Part shown: piece by piece, positions 9,326 through 18,395 of the stretch
Layout of the letters: every line of letters starts with the position of its first letter
Position numbering within the stretch: the stretch's first letter is position 1
Assembly: GCA_025451535.1 (NCBI GenBank)
Contig: JANWKE010000075.1
Span: 1 to 64,000 of the forward strand
DNA from: Verrucomicrobiia bacterium
GTDB lineage: Bacteria > Verrucomicrobiota > Verrucomicrobiia > Limisphaerales > UBA11358
DNA length: 64,000 nucleotides
Reading direction: 5' to 3'
Program-made: the position numbers and the translations under genes
Notes under the pieces: model-generated
The model's database searches: none
What the model was told of the DNA's origin: nothing
What the model saw: only the letters and a program-made list of their open reading frames with translations

Positions 9326-10366
9326 ATGCGAATAGCGGTGGATGTCATGGGCGGCGACCACGGATGCGGAGTCGTCATCGAAGGCGTCAGGCGGGCACTG
9401 GAAGAAAACAAGAAAATTACCGCTCTCTACCTGGTAGGCGACCAGGCCAGAATTCACGCCGCCCTGCCGGCCCGGGGTTTTCGCGACCATCGCGTGCGCG
9501 TCGTTCACACCAGCGAGGTCGTGGAGATGGAGGACAAACCGGCCAGTGCGCTCCGCAAAAAACGCGACAGTTCCATTGCCCGTGCCGCGGAACTGGTCCA
9601 CGAAGGCAAAGCCGACGCCCTGGTTTCACTCGGCAACACCGGCGGCATCTTCGCCGCGGCCACGTTCAAGGTTGGCCGCATACCCGGCGTGGATCGCGGT
9701 TGTATTGCCACCGTCATTCCCCGCCAGGGAAATGAATTTGTCCTGCTGGACGCCGGTGCCAACATCGAATGCAAGCCGGTGCACCTGGCGCAATTCGCGG
9801 TGATGGGCAGCATTTATTCCCGTGAGATTTTGCGGCGCCGCAATCCGCGCGTGGGCGTTCTGAGCATTGGGCGGGAGGATTCCAAAGGAAATGAATTGAC
9901 GCTCGAAGCCTTCAAACTTTGCCAGCGGCTGGATCTGAATTTCATCGGCAATGTCGAGGGACATGATTTGTTCAAGGACCACGTGGACGTTGTCGTGTGC
10001 GACGGGTTTGTCGGCAACATCGTTTTAAAAACATCCGAGAGCCTGGCTGTCGCCATGTTCTCGATGCTCAAACGCGAGTTGATGAATTCGGCCCAGCGAC
10101 AGATCGGCGCGTTTCTCGCGAAAGGCGCATTTCACGCCATCCGCAAGCGGATGGACCCGGAGGTGTATGGCGGCGCACCGCTGCTCGGCTTCAATGGACT
10201 CGTGTTCAAGGCGCACGGTTCGGCGCGCGAACGGGCCGTGGCCAGCGCGCTGCAAATCACCGCCGATGCCGTGCAGCATCACGTTAACGAGATTATCGCC
10301 CGCGAAATCGCGCACGCGAATGAAAAACTGGAGGCTGCCCAAATTTCCAGTCCTGTTTCTACATGA
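9326..10366 (+). CDS. plsX: Phosphate acyltransferase PlsX
   Basis: MRIAVDVMGGDHG…ASALRKKRDSSI…LVSLGNTGG…VCDGFVGNIVLKTSE…YGGAPLLGFNG. Confidence 0.97.
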   Translation: MRIAVDVMGGDHGCGVVIEGVRRALEENKKITALYLVGDQARIHAALPARGFRDHRVRVVHTSEVVEMEDKPASALRKKRDSSIARAAELVHEGKADALVSLGNTGGIFAAATFKVGRIPGVDRGCIATVIPRQGNEFVLLDAGANIECKPVHLAQFAVMGSIYSREILRRRNPRVGVLSIGREDSKGNELTLEAFKLCQRLDLNFIGNVEGHDLFKDHVDVVVCDGFVGNIVLKTSESLAVAMFSMLKRELMNSAQRQIGAFLAKGAFHAIRKRMDPEVYGGAPLLGFNGLVFKAHGSARERAVASALQITADAVQHHVNEIIAREIAHANEKLEAAQISSPVST

Positions 10367-11388
10367 GCACAAAATTCAAAAACCCCCGCGCCCGGTTCAA
10401 TTTCCAGGGGCGTACCTGTTCCATCACCGGCGTCGGCTCATACGTGCCCGCCAGAATTTTGACCAATGCCGATTTGGAAAAGATGGTGGACACCTCGGAC
10501 GAATGGATCACCAGCCGCACCGGCATCAAGGAACGGCGGGTGGCGGCGAAGAATGAATTCACGTCGGACATGGCGGTCAAAGCGGCGCAACGGGCAATGA
10601 AAATGGCGGGTGTCACCGCCGAGCAACTCGACCTCGTGGTCGTGGCCACCATCACGCCGGACATGCCGTTTCCCGCCACGGCATGCCTGGTGCAGCAAAA
10701 GCTCGGCGCGCGGCGCGCGGCGGCCTTCGATCTGGAGGCGGCCTGCTCGGGCTTTATTTATGGCCTGGAAGTCGGGCAACAATTCATCATGTCGCGCACC
10801 TATGACACGGTACTCGTGATCGGCGCGGAAAAACTTTCCTCCATTGTGAATTGGAATGACCGCAACACGTGCGTTTTGTTCGGCGACGGTGCGGGGGCGG
10901 CGGTTCTGCAAAACCGCCCCAACGCCCATGGTTTGTTGACGGCGGTAATGGGCGCTGACGGCGGAAAGGCGAATTTGCTCTTTATGCCTGGTGGCGGCAG
11001 CCGTTGTCCAGCCACTTTGGAGACCGTGACCGGAAGACTTCACTACCTGCAAATGGAAGGGCGCGAGACGTTCAAAAGTGCCGTTCAGGCCATGTGCACG
11101 GCGGCCCAGGAGGCATTGCGCCGCTGTGAGGTGGATATTTCCAAAATCAAATGCATCATTCCGCACCAGGCCAACCGCCGTATCATCGATGCCGTGGGCG
11201 AACGCCTCGGTGCGGCACCGCACCAACTATTCATTAATGTGAACCGCTACGGCAATACGTCGGCGGCCTCGGTGGCCATTGCCCTGGACGAAGCCGTCGC
11301 TTCGGGAAAAATCCATCGCGGCGATCTGATTTTACTGATCGTCTTTGGTGCCGGCCTGACATGGGGAGCGGCGGTGATTGAGTGGTAA
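10363..11388 (+). CDS. fabH: 3-oxoacyl-ACP synthase III
   Basis: ITGVGSYVPARILTNADLE…DLEAACSGFIYGL…CIIPHQANRRIIDAV…NVNRYGNTSAAS. Confidence 0.97.
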   Translation: MSTKFKNPRARFNFQGRTCSITGVGSYVPARILTNADLEKMVDTSDEWITSRTGIKERRVAAKNEFTSDMAVKAAQRAMKMAGVTAEQLDLVVVATITPDMPFPATACLVQQKLGARRAAAFDLEAACSGFIYGLEVGQQFIMSRTYDTVLVIGAEKLSSIVNWNDRNTCVLFGDGAGAAVLQNRPNAHGLLTAVMGADGGKANLLFMPGGGSRCPATLETVTGRLHYLQMEGRETFKSAVQAMCTAAQEALRRCEVDISKIKCIIPHQANRRIIDAVGERLGAAPHQLFINVNRYGNTSAASVAIALDEAVASGKIHRGDLILLIVFGAGLTWGAAVIEW

Positions 11389-11457
11389 ATACTAATCCGT
11401 CCAATCGCAGATGCTAATTTGACGTTTGTCGTTCGCGTGTTATTTTATGCTGTTCTT

Positions 11458-11793
11458 ATGAGTGCAAGAAAGCTTGAAAATGTTGGCTCTTTCCAGCAAC
11501 AAATCACCGTCGAAGCGCGGCAAACCCGCCTTGAACTTTCTCCCGATTCGGTCGTTATCCACAAGAGCGGCGTTGAATTTCGCAGCCCGGTGCCGTTCAA
11601 TTTGTGGACGGAAATGACGATTGCCCTGCAATCGCCCCGGGACGAAAGCCCCATTCAATGCAGCGGCGTGGTCATTGCCTGCTCCGGCAACAAACACGTC
11701 GGTTACCACGTTTCGCTCCTGTTTACCGGCATGTCCAAACAGGCCCAATCGCGGCTCAATTCCATGGCCTACTCTGAACTGGGCACGGGTTGA
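11458..11793 (+). CDS. PilZ-like domain protein
   Basis: About 111 aa, beta-rich pattern HKSGVEFRSPVPFNLWTEMTIAL…CSGVVIACSGNKHVGYHVSLLFTGM. Confidence 0.5.
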   Translation: MSARKLENVGSFQQQITVEARQTRLELSPDSVVIHKSGVEFRSPVPFNLWTEMTIALQSPRDESPIQCSGVVIACSGNKHVGYHVSLLFTGMSKQAQSRLNSMAYSELGTG

Positions 11794-11876
11794 GTGCCAA
11801 ATTTTCATAACCGCGGGCACTTTTTCATTAGCCTCCGTGATTGATGCGGAGGCTAAATTTTTTTATCCTGATTCGC

Positions 11877-12854
11877 ATGAAAATTTTGCTGACGACGACT
11901 TCATTTCAAGACACACCCGGCGCGCACCACGATTTGCTTGCCCAGACCGGCTGGGAAATCATCCGCGCCCGCGGCCCGCTCAATGAAGCTGACACCCTCG
12001 CGCTGGTCGGCGACGCGGAAGGGTATATTTGCGGCGACGACGCCATCACCCGCAAGGTGCTCGAAAAGGCGCGCCCGAAACTCAAGGTCATCAGCAAGTA
12101 CGGCATCGGCGTGGACAAGATTGACGTGAAATCCTGCACCGAATTCGGGATTCCCGTGCTATTCACGCCCGGCGTCAACCATACCACCGTCGCGGAACAC
12201 ACTTTCCTGCTGCTGCTCGCGCTGGAAAAGAATTTCCTGTTCCACACTGATTCCACGCGTAGCGGCGGGTGGAGACGCAAAACCGGCCACGAACTGCTGG
12301 AAAAAACCATCGGCATTGTCGGTTTGGGCCGTATCGGCAAGGAAGTCGCCATTCGCGCCAGGGCCTTCGGCATGAACCCCATCGGCTTTGATATTTATTG
12401 GGACGAAAAATTTGCGAAGGAACACGGCGTGAAGCGCGCCACCACGCTGGACGAAATTTTTGCCTCGAGCGATTACATCTCGCTGCACACCAACCTCACG
12501 CCGGAAACGCGTGGCATGATTAACGCGAAGTCATTCGCCAAAATGAAGAAGGGCGTTTTGATCCTGAACTGCGCGCGCGGCGAGGTGGTGAACACCGACG
12601 ACATGGTGGCTGCATTGAAATCCGGCCAGGTGGGTGGCTACGGCATGGATGTGCTGGACAAGGAACCGCCGCCGCCGGACCATCCGCTGCTCAAACTGCC
12701 GAATGTCGTTTGCACGCCGCATATCGCCTCACGCACCTATGAAAGCGTGGTGCGCCAGGCGACAACTTCCGTGAAGAACCTCATCCTCGCCATGAAAGGT
12801 GAAAAGCCCATCGCCCAGGTCAACCCCGAGGTACCGGTGAGAAAAATGGTTTAA
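11877..12854 (+). CDS. D-isomer-specific 2-hydroxyacid dehydrogenase (phosphoglycerate dehydrogenase-like)
   Basis: TIGIVGLGRIGKEVAIRARAFGMNPIGFDIY, LILNCARGEVVNTDDMVAAL, VVCTPHIASRTYES. Confidence 0.9.
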   Translation: MKILLTTTSFQDTPGAHHDLLAQTGWEIIRARGPLNEADTLALVGDAEGYICGDDAITRKVLEKARPKLKVISKYGIGVDKIDVKSCTEFGIPVLFTPGVNHTTVAEHTFLLLLALEKNFLFHTDSTRSGGWRRKTGHELLEKTIGIVGLGRIGKEVAIRARAFGMNPIGFDIYWDEKFAKEHGVKRATTLDEIFASSDYISLHTNLTPETRGMINAKSFAKMKKGVLILNCARGEVVNTDDMVAALKSGQVGGYGMDVLDKEPPPPDHPLLKLPNVVCTPHIASRTYESVVRQATTSVKNLILAMKGEKPIAQVNPEVPVRKMV

Positions 12855-12881
12855 TTACGGCTTCATTTTTGCCACAAAATT

Positions 12882-13979
12882 ATGCCCGAAACCTACTACA
12901 TCGTTTCCAAGGAAGAACACGACGCGCTCGTGAAGAAGGCGTATTTGGCGCGCGGTTACAACGCCGACGAGGCCGCTGCCGGTGCACGGTTTTGTTCCAG
13001 CGCGTCGTATTATGGCATCCGTACGCACAACGCGATCAAGGCGCTGCACCTCGACGAGTTGTTCGGGAGCAAGGTCGGTCGCTGGAAACCCGGCGCGAAG
13101 ATCGAAAAGCTGCCGTCGCGCTTTGCCGCCGCTGAAATCTGGAACGCGCATTTCAAACTCGGCCAGGCCGTGGCCTACGAGGCGATGGACACCTGCATGA
13201 AACTCGCCGATAAATTCGGCATCGGCATGGTGAGCGTGGACAACGCGACGCATTATCTCTGGGGGGGTGGCTACGTCATGGACGCCGCGCTCAAGGGCTA
13301 CCTCGCCTATACGAACTGCACGTCGGCCACGTCCGAGGTCGTGCCGTTCGGCGGCAAGACGCCGACGATGGGCACCAACCCGCATTCGTGGGCGTTCCCG
13401 ACACAGGACGCCATCGGTTTTCCCATCGTTATTGACTGGGCGACCTCAACCGTGGCGATGGGCCGGGTACAAGTGATGAAACGCGAAGGGAAACAGCTTC
13501 CTACCGGCTGTGCGGTGGACGCCGAAGGCAAGGAAACGACTGATCCGAACAAAGCGGTTGCCTTGCTGCCGTTCGGCGCGCATAAAGGTTACGGCCTCGG
13601 TTTGATTGACGAGCTTTACGCCGGGTTCATTGGTGGCGGATTGCCGGAGATTCGTGGCACGGCGCGCGGGGACAAAGGCGAAAAACGGGGTTCAACTTTT
13701 TATTTCCAGGTCATTCATCCCGAGGCGCTGAAAGGCAACGATTACGCCAAAGGCCGAACGCAGGCGCAGAACGTGAAGGCGGTCATCGCCGACATTCTGG
13801 GCCACGGCAACGAGAAATGCCTGTTGCCCGGCCAGCCCGAGGCGCGGGCAGGCGAACTTTCCAGGAAGCATGGTGGTCTGCTGTTCACGAAGGCTGAGAT
13901 CGAAGAGTTCGGTCATCTGACCAGGGAAGTCGGCGAGCCGGCCTGGAATTTAACTGAATTCAAATCCGTGCAAGTATAA
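12882..13979 (+). CDS. Ldh_2 family malate/L-lactate-type dehydrogenase
   Basis: ASYYGIRTHNAIKALHLDELF, VSVDNATHYLWGGGYVMDAA, PFGGKTPTMGTNPHSWAFP, LLPFGAHKGYGLGLIDELYAG. Confidence 0.88.
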   Translation: MPETYYIVSKEEHDALVKKAYLARGYNADEAAAGARFCSSASYYGIRTHNAIKALHLDELFGSKVGRWKPGAKIEKLPSRFAAAEIWNAHFKLGQAVAYEAMDTCMKLADKFGIGMVSVDNATHYLWGGGYVMDAALKGYLAYTNCTSATSEVVPFGGKTPTMGTNPHSWAFPTQDAIGFPIVIDWATSTVAMGRVQVMKREGKQLPTGCAVDAEGKETTDPNKAVALLPFGAHKGYGLGLIDELYAGFIGGGLPEIRGTARGDKGEKRGSTFYFQVIHPEALKGNDYAKGRTQAQNVKAVIADILGHGNEKCLLPGQPEARAGELSRKHGGLLFTKAEIEEFGHLTREVGEPAWNLTEFKSVQV

Positions 13980-14007
13980 CTTTTTTTACCAGTAAACTGA
14001 CAAAACT

Positions 14008-15105
14008 ATGGCTATTCAACTTCGCGACAAATCAACCTGCAACTACGACATGCTGGCGCTCGGCGAAATCATGCTCCGGCTGGACCCGGGCGAGGGCCGC
14101 ATCCGCACCGCCCGTGAATTCAAGGTTTGGGAAGGCGGCGGCGAATACAATGTTGCCCGCGGTTTGCGCCGCTGTTTCGGGCTCAAGACCGCGGTGGCTA
14201 CCGCGTTCGCCGAAAACGACGTCGGCCGGCTGCTGGAGGATTTTATTTTGCAGGGCGGCGTGGACACGGATTTCATCAAATGGGTGCCGTTCGACGGCGT
14301 GGGCCGCACGGTGCGCAACGGACTGAATTTCACCGAACGCGGTTATGGTGTGCGCGGCGCGGTGGGCATACCCGATCGCGGCAATTCCGCCGCCAGCCAG
14401 CTCAAGCCCGGCGATTTCGATTGGGACCACATCTTCGGCAAGGTCGGCGTGCGCTGGCTGCACACGGGCGGCATTTTCGCCGCGTTAAGCGACAGCACAC
14501 CGCAACTGGTCATCGAGGCGGTCAAGAAAGCCAAGCAATACGGCACGATCGTCAGCTACGATTTGAATTACCGCCCGTCGCTCTGGAAATCCATCGGCGG
14601 CCAGAAACGCGCGCAGGAGGTCAACAAGGAAATTGCCAAATACGTGGACGTGATGATCGGCAACGAAGAGGATTTCACCGCCTGCCTCGGCTTCGAAGTT
14701 GCCGGCGCGGACGAGCACCTGCTGCACATTGACGTGGGGGCATTCAAGAAGATGATTGAAACGGCGGTAAAAGCATTTCCCAACTTCAAAGTCACGGCCA
14801 CGACGCTGCGCGCGGCGAAGACAGCGACGCGTAACGACTGGGGTGCCATTTGCTGGATGGACGGAGAATTTTATGAATCGAAGAAATATCCCGATCTCGA
14901 AATCCTGGATCGGGTGGGTGGCGGCGACAGCTTTGCCAGCGGCTTGATTTATGGTTTAATCACCACGGGCGATCCGCAAAATGCGGTGGATTACGGTGCG
15001 GCGCACGGCGCATTGGCCATGACGACACCCGGCGACACCAGCATGGCGTCAAAGAGCGAAGTGGAAAAATTGATGAAGGGCGGCAGTGCCCGCGTGCAGC
15101 GATGA
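14008..15105 (+). CDS. PfkB-family sugar kinase, probable 2-dehydro-3-deoxygluconokinase
   Basis: ALGEIMLRLDPGEGRIRTAREFKVWEGGGEYNVARGL, YDLNYRPSLW, VGGGDSFASGLIYGL. Confidence 0.85.
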   Translation: MAIQLRDKSTCNYDMLALGEIMLRLDPGEGRIRTAREFKVWEGGGEYNVARGLRRCFGLKTAVATAFAENDVGRLLEDFILQGGVDTDFIKWVPFDGVGRTVRNGLNFTERGYGVRGAVGIPDRGNSAASQLKPGDFDWDHIFGKVGVRWLHTGGIFAALSDSTPQLVIEAVKKAKQYGTIVSYDLNYRPSLWKSIGGQKRAQEVNKEIAKYVDVMIGNEEDFTACLGFEVAGADEHLLHIDVGAFKKMIETAVKAFPNFKVTATTLRAAKTATRNDWGAICWMDGEFYESKKYPDLEILDRVGGGDSFASGLIYGLITTGDPQNAVDYGAAHGALAMTTPGDTSMASKSEVEKLMKGGSARVQR

Positions 15106-15114
15106 ACCAGGTCA

Positions 15115-15172
15115 AATGAGTGATTGGTTAAACGGGTGAGTCGTCGAAGCGCAGCACTTCACTCATTTAACA
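15115..15172. repeat. Hairpin element copy 1 (AATGAGTGATTGGTTAAAC…CACTCATTTAAC)
   Basis: AATGAGTGATTGGTTAAAC at 15115-15133; inverted near-copy at 16051-16069. Confidence 0.7.
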
Positions 15173-15196
15173 AATCACGGGTTACGAATTACGAAC

Positions 15197-15970
15197 ATGA
15201 AATCACCAACGGAATTATTCTCACTCAAAGGCAAAGTGGCCGTCGTCATCGGCGGCACGGGCGAATTGTGCGGAGCGATTGCGGAAGGGCTGGCGGCGGC
15301 AGGCGCGACCGTAGCCCTGGTGGGACGTGACGCGGCCAAGGCGCAGAAGCGACTCGACAAAATTTCCAAGGAGGGTGGCAAGGCGGAATTTTTTCCGTGC
15401 GACACGACGTCCAGGACCGGCCTGCAAAAGCTGCTGGCGGACGTGCTGGCCAAATTCAAGCGCGTGGATGTCCTGGTCAATGGCGCGGGCGTGAATTCAC
15501 CGACGCCGTTTTTCGATATTCCAGAAGAAGAAATAGATCGCATTCTCGCGGTAAATTTGAAGGGCCTGATGTTGGCCTGCCAAATTTTCGGCAGGCACAT
15601 GGTTGAGCGGGGTTCGGGGAGCATCATCAATATCGGCTCGGCCTCAGGGTTGAATCCGCTTTCCCGTGTGTTCACCTATTCGGCGTCGAAGGCGGCGGTC
15701 CATAACATTTCCAAAAATCTGGCCCGTGAATGGGCAACCCAGGGGGTACGCGTGAACATCCTTGTGCCGGGCTTTTTCCCGGCCGAGCAAAACCGGAAGG
15801 TGCTCAGCCCCGACCGGGTGGCCACGATTTTGGCCAAAACGCCCATGAAACGGTTTGGCGAGGCGCATGAGCTGATCGGCGCGGCGCTCTTGCTGGCATC
15901 CGACGCGGGCAGCTTCATCACGGGTACCGAGCTGGTCGTGGACGGCGGTTTCGACGCCATGACGATTTAA
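15197..15970 (+). CDS. SDR-family oxidoreductase (D-mannonate oxidoreductase / gluconate 5-dehydrogenase type)
   Basis: [64 protein letters not shown]. Confidence 0.88.
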   Translation: MKSPTELFSLKGKVAVVIGGTGELCGAIAEGLAAAGATVALVGRDAAKAQKRLDKISKEGGKAEFFPCDTTSRTGLQKLLADVLAKFKRVDVLVNGAGVNSPTPFFDIPEEEIDRILAVNLKGLMLACQIFGRHMVERGSGSIINIGSASGLNPLSRVFTYSASKAAVHNISKNLAREWATQGVRVNILVPGFFPAEQNRKVLSPDRVATILAKTPMKRFGEAHELIGAALLLASDAGSFITGTELVVDGGFDAMTI

Positions 15971-15979
15971 ATTTGGGAA

Positions 15980-16070
15980 TGGTTAAATAAGTAACTGGTT
16001 AAATGAGTGACTGGTCTGGCGTCCCTCCGCTGATTTAACTCATTTAGCTTGTTTAACCCATCACTCATTC
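15980..16070. repeat. Hairpin element copy 2, related to the element at 15115
   Basis: GTTTAACCCATCACTCATT (16051-16069) is the reverse complement of an 18/19 match to 15115-15133. Confidence 0.7.
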
Positions 16071-16077
16071 CACCAAA

Positions 16078-17439
16078 TCACAAATCGGTAATCGGTTTGT
16101 GGCGCGGCACGAGCGCTTTCATGATGCCCCACGCAATCAGATAACTCAGGGCGCAAATGATGAACATGATGAGATATGCGGTTTGCGGGGTTTGGCTGAA
16201 AGCATCCCGCAGCCGGCCTTGGAGCATTTGAATAATCACGCCGCCGATGCCGCCGGCCATCGTGCCAATACCGGTAACCGATGCCACGGTTTTCTTTGGA
16301 AACATGTCGGAAACCGTTGTGAAGAGATTCGCCGACCAGGCCTGATGCGCCGTACAGCCGATACAAATCATGGCCACGGCGAGCGTTGCGGCCAGATGGC
16401 CAAAACGGCTCACATCTCCGAAGTACTGTGTCAACAAGACCGTTAGCGGAAAGACGGCGATGACCAGCATCGTCATCATGCGCGCCTGGTAAACGGCCAT
16501 GCCGCGTTTGATGAGGGTGAACGGAATGCTGCTGCCGTAAATGCTGCCCAGAATGGCGACGCCATAAACGATAAAGGTGGGCATCCGCACTTCGCTTTGT
16601 GTCATCTTAAATTGATCGTGCAAATATGCCGGCAGCCAGAACAAATAAAACCACCAGATGCCGTCGGTCATGAATTTGCCCGCGATGAACGCCCAGAGTT
16701 GGCGATAGCCAAACAACCGCAGCCACGGAACTTTGGCCTGATCGCCCGTCTGGTCGTCGACAGCAATTTCGTCGTCGACGTGAATGTAATCATATTCGGC
16801 TTTGGAGAGCTGCGGGTGTTTCCCGGGCGGGTTGTAGAGCCAGAACCAGAAAATCAGCCAGAGGAACCCCAGCGCGCCGGTGATGATGAACGCCCATTTC
16901 CAGCCCCGTTGATCGCCAAAATAGACCATGAAGGTTGGAACGATCAGCGCCGCGACCATGGCGCCGGCATTCGACCCGGCGTTGAAAATTGAAGTCGCCA
17001 ATGCGCGTTCACGTTTGGGAAACCACTCGGCGACGGTTTTGATGGAAGCGGGAAAGTTGCCCGCTTCACTGACGGCAAAGAGGCTCCGCACCATAATATG
17101 CATCACCAGCAACCTCCCGACGAAGGCGTTGAGAATCCCGAAAATGGACCAGGCGATGAGCGAAAGCGCCAGGCCCAGCTTCGTGCCGATTCGATCAATG
17201 AGCCACCCGGCCAAAACCGTGGCCGCCGCGTAAACGCCGGTGAAGGCCGACGTCAGATAGGAAAAATCGGAATTTGTCCATCCGAAGCCGCCCTGGATTT
17301 CCGGCCGGCAGAAAAATGGTTGCAGGTAGCTGATGACCTGCCGGTCCAGGTAGTTGAAGGTGGTGGAAAAAAACAACAGCGCGCAGATGATCCAACGATA
17401 ATGGCTAAAGCCCGATGGGGGTTGACTTGGGGAGTTCAT
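16078..17439 (-). CDS. MFS transporter (hexuronate / organic-acid type)
   Basis: 12-TM pattern; FNYLDRQVISYLQPFF, SEAGNFPASIKTVAEWFPKRERALATSIFNAGSNAGAM. Confidence 0.9.
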   Translation of the reverse strand: MNSPSQPPSGFSHYRWIICALLFFSTTFNYLDRQVISYLQPFFCRPEIQGGFGWTNSDFSYLTSAFTGVYAAATVLAGWLIDRIGTKLGLALSLIAWSIFGILNAFVGRLLVMHIMVRSLFAVSEAGNFPASIKTVAEWFPKRERALATSIFNAGSNAGAMVAALIVPTFMVYFGDQRGWKWAFIITGALGFLWLIFWFWLYNPPGKHPQLSKAEYDYIHVDDEIAVDDQTGDQAKVPWLRLFGYRQLWAFIAGKFMTDGIWWFYLFWLPAYLHDQFKMTQSEVRMPTFIVYGVAILGSIYGSSIPFTLIKRGMAVYQARMMTMLVIAVFPLTVLLTQYFGDVSRFGHLAATLAVAMICIGCTAHQAWSANLFTTVSDMFPKKTVASVTGIGTMAGGIGGVIIQMLQGRLRDAFSQTPQTAYLIMFIICALSYLIAWGIMKALVPRHKPITDL

Positions 17440-17532
17440 GCAGTTGACGCTAAATATCCCAAAAATAAAGGCGACTCAAGGGCTAAATCCAACTTTACAA
17501 ACCACCGGCGCTTGTGTAAAGCTGCCTGCATT

Positions 17533-17910
17533 ATGTGGAAGAAAATCTTGCCGGTTCTCCCTGTGTTGTTGCTGACGGGTTGTGCCGCGACGTTCACCAA
17601 TCTGACGCCGCTGGAGCAGCCACGCAATGCCAACAACCTTTATCCCGTGGAAGTCGCCTTCCAATCGCAGCAACAATCGATGCGGTGGGACTCCCTCCAT
17701 CCCTACGTGGTCGCCAACGGCCAGCTCTATGACATGCGCCCGACACCGATCATCACCAATCGCTGGGAAGGTTATGTACCCGTGCCGCCGGGGGTCAACG
17801 GCGTCACCTACCGCTTCAAATTCGAGTATCTTTACAATGACCTGGGCAAGCCGCCCCAACACGACAGCGCCACTTCACGGCCATATAACCTGACCATTCT
17901 CGGCCAGTAA
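17533..17910 (+). CDS. Small predicted lipoprotein
   Basis: MWKKILPVLPVLLLTGCAATFTNLTPLEQPRN lipobox; start taken inside the longer ORF 17098..17910. Confidence 0.7.
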   Translation: MWKKILPVLPVLLLTGCAATFTNLTPLEQPRNANNLYPVEVAFQSQQQSMRWDSLHPYVVANGQLYDMRPTPIITNRWEGYVPVPPGVNGVTYRFKFEYLYNDLGKPPQHDSATSRPYNLTILGQ

Positions 17911-17916
17911 TATCGC

Positions 17917-18366
17917 TCAGTGCCTGGGCCGGAGGAGGATGGCTTTCTTTTCGGAGCCTTCAACCTCAACGCTGTGGGTTTCCACATCGGGATCATCCTT
18001 GAGCGCCTGATGCACCACGCGGCGGTCAAACGCCGTCATTGGCTCCAGTTCCACCGGGTCGCCCCAGCGTCGGACTTTTTCCGCGGCGTTCTTCGCCTTT
18101 TTCACGAGCGCTTCGCGTGCCTGGGTGCGGTAACCCCCCACGTCCACCATCACCTTCGGCGCGGTGGCGTCCTGCTGAAACAACAGGCGGTTGGTGAGGT
18201 ATTGGAGGTCGGAGAGCGTTTGTCCCTGCCGGCCGATGAGCCGGCCGGTGTCGTCGGTTTTTATTTCCAGCAAAAGGCCCTCTTCCAGTTTGTGTTCCTC
18301 GATGGCCGCGGTAAAACCAAGGGTTTCCAGGATTTTTCCCAGCGTTTCTTTCGGTTGAGCAGGCAT
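17917..18366 (-). CDS. jag: Jag / SpoIIIJ-associated KH-R3H RNA-binding protein
   Basis: LLLEIKTDDTGRLIGRQGQTLSDLQYLTNRLL, VDVGGYRTQAREAL, MTAFDRRVVHQALKDDPDVETHSVEVEGSEKKAILL. Confidence 0.9.
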   Translation of the reverse strand: MPAQPKETLGKILETLGFTAAIEEHKLEEGLLLEIKTDDTGRLIGRQGQTLSDLQYLTNRLLFQQDATAPKVMVDVGGYRTQAREALVKKAKNAAEKVRRWGDPVELEPMTAFDRRVVHQALKDDPDVETHSVEVEGSEKKAILLRPRH

Positions 18367-18395
18367 AAAGCGTAAATTAAAAGCGGCCCTCGCCA

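Noticed and set aside
11555-11563. Perfect DnaA-box consensus TTATCCACA
   Set aside because: Single copy inside a coding region with no neighbouring boxes or AT-rich unwinding element; not evidence for an origin, despite the rpmH-rnpA-yidC operon at ~18-21 kb.
17098-17910. 270-aa plus-strand ORF as a single gene
   Set aside because: The N-terminal ~145 aa are antisense to the MFS gene; a lipoprotein signal begins at 17533.
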